A DNA stretch of 64,000 nt. It comes from Flavobacterium sp. J49. GTDB lineage: Bacteria; Bacteroidota; Bacteroidia; Flavobacteriales; Flavobacteriaceae. Shown piece after piece: positions 35,470-42,766 of this stretch; positions within the stretch are counted from its first letter, which is position 1, and each line of letters begins with the position of its first letter. The translations under genes were made by a program, and so were the position numbers. The stretch spans positions 1 through 64,000 of the forward strand of contig NZ_JAAQQU010000038.1 of NCBI RefSeq assembly GCF_011742145.1, in the 5' to 3' direction. The notes below the pieces were generated by a model. It saw only the letters and a list, made by a program, of their open reading frames with translations. It had not been told where the DNA came from and did not search any database.

Positions 35470-36807
35470 TTAACTCCATTTGTTATGCTGACTATTTTCT
35501 TTATTCAAAATTTCTCTGATTTTACGTTCTTCCCAACTTTTTCCGTAGCCAAAGGTTTCTAAGGCATGGAAAGTCAATCCCATTCCCCAACCCAACATGG
35601 GGAACCAAAACCATTGAAAACCGCCGGTTTTTAAATTGATAAAAATTAAAAACGGAATCACACAGCAGTAAGAAATTAAATTACCGTAAAATCCTTTGAG
35701 TTTTTCTACTCGTTCTTTGGCTTTCATGTAAGCCATATTCTCGTTGTAAATATTTTGTGTTTCCATGAGAACTATTTGTTTGGTTAAAATGGGAATTTTT
35801 ACTTTGAAAGCTGTCTCGGTTTGATCGACCAAGACTTTGCGCTCTGAAATCAATCCATAACGGTTGACTATGTTTTGCAAGCCAACGCCTTTGCGGTCTT
35901 GCAAGACTTCTTTCTTCTGTAAATTATTCTCAACGATTAAGTAATTGTTTTCAATATAAATTTTGATGTGTAGCGGTTTTTGCTCGCTTGCTACATTGTG
36001 TTTGATGGTGTTTTCCAGTAAAAGTTGCAACGACAAAGGCACCACTTTAGCTTCGGGATTATCATACTCAGTGGGCAATTCGTAACTGATGCTGTTTTCG
36101 AAACGCATTTTAAGCAAATTCATATACGTTTTGGCGAAAGCCAGTTCTTCCGCAACTGAAACCAACTCCTTGTCTTTCTGTTCCAAAACATAGCGGTATA
36201 TTTTTGACAAAGAAGTGGTGAACTTTTGAGCATTATCGGGGTTTTCTTCTATTAACGAACTCAATACATTGAGACTGTTGAACAAAAAATGCGGGTCGAT
36301 TTGGTTCTTCAAACTTTCGAACTGTGCCGAGGCCGTTCCGGCAATAACCTTTTGCTCTTTGACTTTGTTTTCGGCGTAAGCTTTGTAAAAATAAAACGCA
36401 TGAAAAGCCAAAGTCACTATAAATGTGATAATCACCGCTACCAAATAATTCGACATTTGCTCTTGACTTAAAAAGTCACTAAACGAAGTGCCCTCAACCA
36501 TTACATCCTCAAAAATGCGCAGCAAAAAAATCACACCGATGGAAATCAGAAAAGAAGACACAAAGCCAATCAAAATGCGTTTTGGGGTAAACCGGTCAGC
36601 CTTAAAAACTTGATCCAAATAAATAAAAATAGCAGCATTGGCAAAGTACAACGAAAATCCGTACAACATGTTGTACCCAAAGTTAACCAATAAAGCATAA
36701 TCAAAAGCCACTTGGTTTCCTGTAATCAGTCTGATTAACAACAACACCAAAAAGATACTGATGGAGATGATGATAGCTCTCGGGATTTCTTTTATCAATT
36801 GTTTCAT
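35470..36807 (-). CDS. LytS/YehU-type histidine kinase fused to a C-terminal 2TM domain
   Basis: A 445-residue membrane kinase. Four membrane segments (about 10-28, 38-64, 78-97, 120-142) precede a His_kinase domain with acceptor H173 in QIDPHFLFNSLN, the N box LLLENTIKHN and GVGLQNIVNRYG. The kinase would normally end near KVKIPILTK. Instead the frame runs through M348 (METQNIYNENMAY) into a complete 2TM domain resembling the two separate downstream proteins. This looks like a fusion by loss of a stop codon; M348 could also start an independent protein. ATG 36807 is preferred to an upstream TTG. Confidence 0.92.
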   Translation of the reverse strand: MKQLIKEIPRAIIISISIFLVLLLIRLITGNQVAFDYALLVNFGYNMLYGFSLYFANAAIFIYLDQVFKADRFTPKRILIGFVSSFLISIGVIFLLRIFEDVMVEGTSFSDFLSQEQMSNYLVAVIITFIVTLAFHAFYFYKAYAENKVKEQKVIAGTASAQFESLKNQIDPHFLFNSLNVLSSLIEENPDNAQKFTTSLSKIYRYVLEQKDKELVSVAEELAFAKTYMNLLKMRFENSISYELPTEYDNPEAKVVPLSLQLLLENTIKHNVASEQKPLHIKIYIENNYLIVENNLQKKEVLQDRKGVGLQNIVNRYGLISERKVLVDQTETAFKVKIPILTKQIVLMETQNIYNENMAYMKAKERVEKLKGFYGNLISYCCVIPFLIFINLKTGGFQWFWFPMLGWGMGLTFHALETFGYGKSWEERKIREILNKENSQHNKWS

Positions 36808-36820
36808 TACTTTCTTTTTT

Positions 36821-36891
36821 AGGTTCTGAGGCACTAAGATACTGAGGTACTGAGGTTTTTACCTAGAACCTTAGTGCCTTAGTGCCTTTTT
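36821..36891. repeat. Empty intercistronic hairpin, AGGTTCTG family
   Basis: The left arm (36821-36860) is built of AGGTTCTGAGGCACTAAG-type words, the right arm (36861-36891) of ACCTAGAACCTTAGTGCC-type inverse words. It lies between the kinase start and the stop of the next gene on the minus strand. Confidence 0.7.
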
Positions 36892-36893
36892 AT

Positions 36894-37514
36894 TTATTTA
36901 CAATTTTTCAAAGCTTCTTTGGCTCTGTCTGATCCCCATTTGGGATGAAAAGGCGTTTCGGGTTGGAATTTTTCAAACAACGGAATGGCACTTTGCAAAT
37001 CTTGACACAATTTTTTCACATCGGCTCCGGTCCATGGTGCGCTGTTGATTTCAAATTCGGCTTTGCAATATACTACTCTTGGATTTTCCGGAGCAATGAT
37101 TTTGGCTTTGGTATACAATTCTGTCACTTTTGGAGAATATTTCATCCCGTTTACCATAGGATCCTGAACAATCCAAGCGGTATAAATCATGGCTTGCATT
37201 ACCATCAGTTCCGGATTATTTAAGCTAATCATGGTAGCTGCATCTTGGGCATTTTGTGCTTTTTCCAACAAAGCAACTACTTTGGCTTTATTCGCCGGAT
37301 TAAAAGCTTCTGTTGTATTAATCAAAGCTACATAATAATTGGGTAACCAATTGTTTTTTTCTGCAGCAGCAATGCGTTCCATCAAATCCGAAGCTTCCTG
37401 TGCTTTTCCTTCACCCCAAAGTCCGAGTGATTTGGCCATACCTTGTTCATATTGTGTTTGCGCCGATAATAAAGAGCAAACGAAAAAAGCGATTGTAGTG
37501 ATAATTTTTGTCAT
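36894..37514 (-). CDS. Exported helical-repeat (TPR-like) protein
   Basis: A 206-residue periplasmic protein of unknown function. The signal peptide is MTKIITTIAFFVCSLLSAQT; the rest is helical with TPR-like spacing (AMIYTAWIVQDP, VTELYTKAKIIAPENP). The start at 37514 is chosen as it begins the signal peptide; the frame is open 183 bases further upstream without protein-like pattern. It lies downstream of the TonB-dependent receptor gene and probably shares its transcript, with a hairpin (37639-37706) between. Confidence 0.82.
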   Translation of the reverse strand: MTKIITTIAFFVCSLLSAQTQYEQGMAKSLGLWGEGKAQEASDLMERIAAAEKNNWLPNYYVALINTTEAFNPANKAKVVALLEKAQNAQDAATMISLNNPELMVMQAMIYTAWIVQDPMVNGMKYSPKVTELYTKAKIIAPENPRVVYCKAEFEINSAPWTGADVKKLCQDLQSAIPLFEKFQPETPFHPKWGSDRAKEALKNCK

Positions 37515-37638
37515 GTCTTTTAATGTATTGATGATTAAAACTCTTGTTATTTTATAGTCCAAAAGTATCTCGGTTTTGATTGCTGTAAAACTTATACTTA
37601 CTGAACTGTTGATTTTTGAGGATGAATTGTTTTCTTTA

Positions 37639-37706
37639 AGTTGCAAAGTTCCATAGTTGCAAAGTATTTTGACTTTGTTACTTTGCGACTCTGCCACTTT
37701 GTAACT
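37639..37706. repeat. Empty intercistronic hairpin, CAAAGT family
   Basis: The left arm AGTTGCAAAGTTCCATAGTT (37639-37666) pairs with the right arm ending CACTTTGTAACT (37672-37706) around a loop of about five bases; 23 of 28 positions match by my count. It starts one base from the receptor stop codon. The words are those of the arms at 28631-29126, which enclose a four-helix gene, so this is the empty counterpart. Confidence 0.78.
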
Positions 37707-39860
37707 CTACAAATTATCCAACTGATTCTCCTTCTTATTCTCACTAATGGTCCAAAAGAAACCCACAAAGAAAAACTGGTCAGCCGTTGGTCGAATGGCT
37801 CTTCGGTTGTAAACGCCTTCTGAGTTGGGCGAGTTGGCATATTCGTAGCCAAAAACATTTTGAGTTCCCAATACATTCGATACTGAAAAGTACAAAATCT
37901 TTTGTTGCGACATTAAATACGCCCAACCCAAACTCAAATTGTTATAGCCTTTGGTTTTGCCGTTCATAAATTCGGATTCATTCGGATTGTTATAAGGTCT
38001 TCCGGTGGTGAAGGAATTGGTAATACTCAATTGTGATTTCAGTTTGTTAATCCACCATTTGCTTACGACACTTAGACTATGATTGGCTACAAAGCTTGGG
38101 GTTACCTCTGCTGTATAATTTTTATAGTTTCTTTGGGTATCGATAAACGAATAAGAAACCCAGTATTCTACATTTTTAACGGTCTTATTGTCTCTCCAAA
38201 AAATGTCTAACCCTTTGGCATAACCCGAACCGGTATTGTTGAAATCGGTATCAAATTGAGCCGCATCTGTGTCGTATTTCACCAAATCGGAATAGTCTTT
38301 AAAGTAAGCTTCAGCGCGGAATGTTCTTCGGTCTTTGCTGTATTGGTAGTTCAAAATATAATGCTGTGCCTTTTCGCTATCCAAATAATCGGCATACTTC
38401 AAATAATCCTGTCTTGGCGCTTGGGTAAAACTACCGTAGGCAAAAGAAAACTGACCATTCTTGGAAACTTTATAGGCCAAGGAAGCTCTCGGAGCCACTA
38501 CGGTTTCGGCTAATAAATCATTGTTGGATAATCTTGCGCCTAATTTTACCGCAAAATTTTTAGAGAAGAAAATATCCGCTTCGGTAAAGAAAGCCGCAAT
38601 GTTGGCATCGTAACTGCTGTTAAAAGTATTGCCTTCGTAGGGTTTGAAATCTTCGTCGAATTTTGTGATAAAATAATCCCCGCCAAAAGACAACTTCACT
38701 CTTTCTGAAAAGGATTTTTTTAGTTTCAATTTGAAATGAGACGAATGTTCTGAGTTGGCCACCTTATCTAAATCAATACCGATTTTATTTTGGCTGTAAC
38801 CATAGCTCAAACCGGTAAACAACTGCCATTGCGAACCAAAATTGCCTTTGTAAGAGGAATTCAAATAAAAATTGTTATTGTCTAAATCCACTCGGATTTT
38901 ATCCGGATTATTGATAGATTCACTGTTAATGTCGAATTGAGAAGCTTCAAAAGCGGCGTATAACTTGAAAATTCCACTGGTAAAACTGTGTCGGTAAACC
39001 GCTTCACCCGAAAGCGATTGAAAAGGTTTGTTCCAATCGGCGCGTTGCGGAAATACCTTTTGATAGGGAGCCAAATTGATATAAGCCGTATTAAAACTTA
39101 AGGAATTGTTTTTCCATTTTTGGGTATTGGCTAAACCTAAACCAACGGTCATCAAAGAAATATCGGTTTTCTCTTCAACGGCTTCGTCTTGGGTATTTAG
39201 CAATAAAACACTCGACAACGCTTCGCCATATTCGGCAGAATATCCACCGGTAGAGAACGACATTCCACTGAACAAAAACGGAGAAAATCTACCGCGAGTT
39301 GGCACATTCGCCGTTGTGGCGCCATAAGGTTGTGCTACGCGAATACCATCTACAAACGTTTGGGTTTCATCGGCTTCGCCACCGCGAACGAACAATCTTC
39401 CGTCTTCGCCTACGGTTTGGGTTCCGGGTAAGGTTTGCAAAGCCGAAACAATATCACCCATCGCACCGGCAGTGGTTACTATATCTAATGGTTTCAAAAC
39501 CGAAACCCTGGCTTTTTCCCCGGCGTCAAAAGTTCCGGCAGTTACGATAACAGCATCGAGTGAGTTGACGCTTTCTTTCAGTTTGAACAATTTGTTTTGG
39601 CAAGTGGCAATGTCAATTGGTGCTTTTAATGTTTCATACGTTAAGAAACTAATCACTAAAATTTGATTGCCTTTGGCAGTGGTAGTGAATTTAAAGTTCC
39701 CATTCTCATCAGACGAACTGCCGTCGTAAGTGCCATCGATAAAAACATTGGCACCGGCGATAGGTTTGCTTTTTTCATCCAATACAGTTCCGGAAACGAT
39801 TTGTTGGGCATTGCTTACACAAGCAACTAAAAAAAGGATTAAGGTGTAAATCTTCTTCAT
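37707..39860 (-). CDS. TonB-dependent outer-membrane receptor
   Basis: A 717-residue outer-membrane receptor. Signal peptide (MKKIYTLILFLVACVSNAQ), a CarbopepD-like N-terminal domain (GTVLDEKSKPIAGANVFIDG), a plug domain with GDIVSALQTLPGTQ and RGGEADETQTFVDGI, then a barrel ending in an aromatic residue close to FFVGFFWTISENKKE. Proteins of this type import siderophores, vitamins or glycans with TonB-ExbBD energy; no SusD partner follows, so it is not a typical SusC. Start 39860 is the signal-peptide methionine rather than an upstream ATG. Confidence 0.92.
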   Translation of the reverse strand: MKKIYTLILFLVACVSNAQQIVSGTVLDEKSKPIAGANVFIDGTYDGSSSDENGNFKFTTTAKGNQILVISFLTYETLKAPIDIATCQNKLFKLKESVNSLDAVIVTAGTFDAGEKARVSVLKPLDIVTTAGAMGDIVSALQTLPGTQTVGEDGRLFVRGGEADETQTFVDGIRVAQPYGATTANVPTRGRFSPFLFSGMSFSTGGYSAEYGEALSSVLLLNTQDEAVEEKTDISLMTVGLGLANTQKWKNNSLSFNTAYINLAPYQKVFPQRADWNKPFQSLSGEAVYRHSFTSGIFKLYAAFEASQFDINSESINNPDKIRVDLDNNNFYLNSSYKGNFGSQWQLFTGLSYGYSQNKIGIDLDKVANSEHSSHFKLKLKKSFSERVKLSFGGDYFITKFDEDFKPYEGNTFNSSYDANIAAFFTEADIFFSKNFAVKLGARLSNNDLLAETVVAPRASLAYKVSKNGQFSFAYGSFTQAPRQDYLKYADYLDSEKAQHYILNYQYSKDRRTFRAEAYFKDYSDLVKYDTDAAQFDTDFNNTGSGYAKGLDIFWRDNKTVKNVEYWVSYSFIDTQRNYKNYTAEVTPSFVANHSLSVVSKWWINKLKSQLSITNSFTTGRPYNNPNESEFMNGKTKGYNNLSLGWAYLMSQQKILYFSVSNVLGTQNVFGYEYANSPNSEGVYNRRAIRPTADQFFFVGFFWTISENKKENQLDNL

Positions 39861-40035
39861 GGGTTTTGTTTTGATGAAGCAAACTTGCAACAAATCATGC
39901 AACTGGAGAATTTATGTTTACCGAATTGTAATTTTGAGTGGATGAATTGTAAATCATTATCAAAAAAAAAATATCTTTAACAAAAAAATACAAATAAAAA
40001 TCAGTAGCATTGCATTACCAAAAATCACTAAGACA

Positions 40036-40431
40036 ATGAAAATTATAAAATCACTATTGGCCATTGCGGCTTTCTTTGCCATTAACAGCGCATCGGCCCA
40101 AACAATTTCTGAAAGATGGCCTGAAATTAAAGCGTACCATGAAGTAATTTCCAAATCATTTCATTCTTCTGAAGAAGGAAACTTAAATCCAATCAAATTG
40201 AATTCTGAACTATTGGTCGAACGAGCAGAAGCCTTAGCTGTTGAAAATATGCCGGAAGAATACCGCACTCCAAAGCTCATAGAGTCGATAGTAGTTTTGA
40301 AAAAAGAAACCAAAAAAGTAAATGATCTGGTGCAAAGAAAAGCCGGAGACGAAGAAATAAAGAAAGCTTTAGCATCACTTCACGATACATTCCACAAAAT
40401 TGTCGGTTTGTGTCAAACCGAAAAGAAATAA
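40036..40431 (+). CDS. Hypothetical exported helical protein
   Basis: A 131-residue protein with a clear signal peptide (AFFAINSASAQT) and an all-helical mature part of about 110 residues rich in Glu, Lys and Leu. Four amphipathic helices can be drawn, ending in HDTFHKIVGLCQTEKK. It recalls four-helix cytochrome c556-like folds but lacks a CxxCH heme site. Family not recognised. A strong terminator follows. Confidence 0.78.
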   Translation: MKIIKSLLAIAAFFAINSASAQTISERWPEIKAYHEVISKSFHSSEEGNLNPIKLNSELLVERAEALAVENMPEEYRTPKLIESIVVLKKETKKVNDLVQRKAGDEEIKKALASLHDTFHKIVGLCQTEKK

Positions 40432-40433
40432 TT

Positions 40434-40464
40434 AAAAAAGCCCGACCTCAGCGTCGGGTTTTTT
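40434..40464 (+). terminator. Rho-independent terminator
   Basis: AAAAAAGCCCGAC and GTCGGGTTTTTT form a GC-rich stem with a six-base loop, directly after the helical exported protein gene. Confidence 0.85.
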
Positions 40465-40551
40465 GATGCAAATAGTTTTCAACAAATCGCTTTCACTAAA
40501 TCAAATATTGCAAATTAAATTTACCTTTGTGCGCTTATAAAAATTACGATT

Positions 40552-41088
40552 ATGATTTATAAATTCAGAGCCATTCTCGATGCCGAAGAAGATGTTTTCA
40601 GAGACATTGCGATTCAGGATGAAGACACCTTAGAAGATTTGCACAACGCCATTGTTAATGCTTTTGGTTTTGACGGTTTGGAAGTTGCTTCCTTTTACAC
40701 TTGTGATGACCAATGGAACCAAGAAGAAGAGATTCCGATGTTTGATTCGGGCGATGTTCCGGGTGAAATGAAAATCATGAGTGATTATCCTTTGAACCAA
40801 TTATTAGGCGAAGACCAAACCAAAATCATTTACGTATACGACTTCATCAATATGTGGACATTCTTAGTAGAATTGGCCGCAGTAGAAGAAGCCGAAACCG
40901 GCGTCATTTATCCCAACTTGCTATTTTCTCACGGCGAATTGCCTAATGTAGCTCCTGAAAAAGAATTTGAAGCCGAAAACGAAGACTTCTACTCCGAATT
41001 TGAAGATGATTTAGACGATGACGATTTGGATATGTTTGGTGGTGATGACAGCTTTGAGGATTTTGGATTTGAAGAGAATTGGAATTAG
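40552..41088 (+). CDS. pRiA4b ORF-3-like protein (TnpR-like fold), acidic
   Basis: A 178-residue protein of the PRiA4_ORF3 family, often named IS1096 element passenger TnpR family. The core IYKFRAILDAEEDVFRDIAI, LEDLHNAIVNAFGFDG and DYPLNQLLGED is present, and the last 40 residues are strongly acidic (DDLDDDDLDMFGGDD). Function unknown. Despite the name there is no transposase or IS end nearby. A TACCTTTG box lies at 40522-40529. Left arm of the four-helix cassette follows six bases after the stop. Confidence 0.85.
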   Translation: MIYKFRAILDAEEDVFRDIAIQDEDTLEDLHNAIVNAFGFDGLEVASFYTCDDQWNQEEEIPMFDSGDVPGEMKIMSDYPLNQLLGEDQTKIIYVYDFINMWTFLVELAAVEEAETGVIYPNLLFSHGELPNVAPEKEFEAENEDFYSEFEDDLDDDDLDMFGGDDSFEDFGFEENWN

Positions 41089-41093
41089 TTTTT

Positions 41094-41135
41094 GAGGTAC
41101 TGAGGAACTAAGGTTCTGAGGCGCTAAGGTTTTTA
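41094..41135 (+). repeat. Left inverted repeat of the second four-helix cassette
   Basis: GAGGTACTGAGGAACTAAGG and TTCTGAGGCGCTAAGGTTTT: five 8-base words of AGGTnCT(G/A). By my count 33 of 41 positions match the reverse complement of 41540-41586. Confidence 0.8.
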
Positions 41136-41182
41136 TTTATAAGATTTTTATTATTTTTAATTAAATTTAAAATCTTTACAAA

Positions 41183-41542
41183 ATGAGCAACTTTAGAAAT
41201 CTTCAAGTATGGCAAAAGTCCATGATACTAACTACCAACATTTACTTTACAACAAAGAACTTCCCCAAAGAGGAAATTTTTGGATTAACAGCACAAATAA
41301 GACGAAGTGCCATATCGATTTCAAGTAATATAGCCGAAGGCTTTGGAAGAGACAGCAATAAAGAATACCTGAGATTTTTGAACGTTTCAATTGCTTCATT
41401 ATTTGAATTGCAAACACAATTAGAAATCGGAAAAAACATTGAATACTTAACCGAACAAGAATTTAACAAGATATACGAAGACAGCCGAGAATTAGAAAGA
41501 ATGTTAGTTTCCTTCATCAACAAAATTAAAGAACGAGACTAA
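41183..41542 (+). CDS. Four-helix-bundle protein, 23S rRNA IVS / Avd-like, second copy
   Basis: A 119-residue paralogue of the protein at 28739-29098, identical at 76 of 119 positions without gaps. Family core: LQVWQKSM, FPKEEIFGLTAQIRRS, SISSNIAEGFGR, FLNVSIASLFE. It is enclosed by inverted repeats of AGGTTCTG words, and its TAA stop opens the right arm. An AT-rich leader of 47 bases (41136-41182) may carry a promoter. The DNA between the genes for the pRiA4b ORF-3-like and nucleoid-associated proteins is entirely this cassette. Confidence 0.93.
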   Translation: MSNFRNLQVWQKSMILTTNIYFTTKNFPKEEIFGLTAQIRRSAISISSNIAEGFGRDSNKEYLRFLNVSIASLFELQTQLEIGKNIEYLTEQEFNKIYEDSRELERMLVSFINKIKERD

Positions 41543-41586
41543 AACCTTAGAACCTCAGCACCTGAGTACCTTAGAACCTTAGAACC
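41540..41586 (+). repeat. Right inverted repeat of the second four-helix cassette
   Basis: TAAAACCTTAGAACCTCAGC followed by ACCTGAGTACCTTAGAACC-type words. The first three bases are the stop codon of the enclosed gene, and the arm ends four bases before the start codon of the nucleoid-associated protein. Confidence 0.8.
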
Positions 41587-41590
41587 AAAA

Positions 41591-42649
41591 ATGATCAACC
41601 TATTCAACGCCCACATCGAGTCCTTATCCATCCACCGTGTTGGAAACAAAAGCCGTAACGAAGCCATTTTTCTTTCAGACCAACCTTATGGGTTGAACGA
41701 TGAAATTGTGCCGCTTTTGAAGGAATATTTCTTTAAACCTTTCCGTGAGAAAGAGGAAAATTATTTTCAGTTTGCCCATGACGTCGATTTGGAATACAAC
41801 GACATGTTCAATTTGGCAACAGAGATTTTCACCAATCCAAATGATACGCATGAAGTATCTAAAAAAATCACCAAACACTTGTTTGAGCAATCCAATCATC
41901 CGCACATCAAAAACGGTGAAGTGTATGTGGCTTATTTGACCAATGTTTCTATCGATAATAATGTAGTAGACGCCATTGGTGTTTTCAAAAGTGAAATCAA
42001 ATCCGATTTTATGCAGTTTGAGGAAAAAGGCACTACTTTGGAAATGATTTTGCAACAGGGAATCAATTTGAACAAACTAGACAAGGGCTGTTTGATTTTC
42101 AATTACAAAAAGGAAGAAGGCTACAAAATTCTAACCGTCGACAGCAACCGTTATGACGCGCGTTATTGGTTGGAGCATTTCCTTTCGGTAGATGCTTTTC
42201 AGGATGAAAATTTCTATACTAAAAAGTACTTGAAATTCTGTCAAGGCTTTGCCAAAGACGTGGTTTTACCCGCAGAAGACAAGAAAGAAGAAGTGATGTT
42301 TATGAACCGTTCTGTAAATTATTTTGCCAAAAATGACGAATTTGAAGAAAGCAAATTCTTGAACGAAGTGTTAGACAATCCTGATTTGATTCCGGAGTTT
42401 AAAAACTACAAGGTTGACAAAGGTGAAAAATACAGTATCGAAGACATTACCAATTTCCCGATTGCCAACGCAGCCGTGACTGATGCCAGAAAATCGATTA
42501 AGAATGTGATTAATTTGGACACCAACATCCAAATCAAACTCGATTTCATCAACCCTGAAAGTGCCGAAAAGTTTGTGGAAAAAGGCTGGGACGAAGAAAA
42601 ACAAATGTATTACTACTTGGTTTATTTCAATAAAGAACAAAAAAGTTAA
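41591..42649 (+). CDS. Nucleoid-associated protein, NdpA/YejK (NA37) family
   Basis: A 352-residue cytoplasmic protein. The N-terminal IESLSIHRVGNKSRNEAIFLS and the central KIAxH-like VAYLTNVSIDNNVVDAIGVFKSE fit the 37-kDa nucleoid-associated family, which binds the chromosome. The C-terminal half is charged. Its translation start region is preceded by the right arm of the four-helix cassette, so cassette RNA would form its leader. A terminator follows. Confidence 0.88.
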   Translation: MINLFNAHIESLSIHRVGNKSRNEAIFLSDQPYGLNDEIVPLLKEYFFKPFREKEENYFQFAHDVDLEYNDMFNLATEIFTNPNDTHEVSKKITKHLFEQSNHPHIKNGEVYVAYLTNVSIDNNVVDAIGVFKSEIKSDFMQFEEKGTTLEMILQQGINLNKLDKGCLIFNYKKEEGYKILTVDSNRYDARYWLEHFLSVDAFQDENFYTKKYLKFCQGFAKDVVLPAEDKKEEVMFMNRSVNYFAKNDEFEESKFLNEVLDNPDLIPEFKNYKVDKGEKYSIEDITNFPIANAAVTDARKSIKNVINLDTNIQIKLDFINPESAEKFVEKGWDEEKQMYYYLVYFNKEQKS

Positions 42650-42682
42650 CACCGAGTTCACGTGGTTAGACGAAAAAATCTC

Positions 42683-42719
42683 AAATCCTCAATTGTTAAA
42701 AGAATTGGGGATTTTTTTT
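42683..42719 (+). terminator. Rho-independent terminator
   Basis: AATCCTCAATT and AATTGGGGATT (with G-U pairs) form a stem followed by eight T residues, after the nucleoid-associated protein gene. Confidence 0.75.
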
Positions 42720-42766
42720 ATCTGATGATTAATTTTATATCTTTCAGAATTAGTTAATAAACAAGC

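Noticed and set aside
40552-41088. Insertion sequence, from the family name IS1096 passenger TnpR
   Set aside because: No transposase and no IS ends; the family name is historical.
28739-41542. Diversity-generating retroelement, as the four-helix proteins resemble Avd
   Set aside because: No reverse transcriptase, template repeat or variable repeat is seen in the window.
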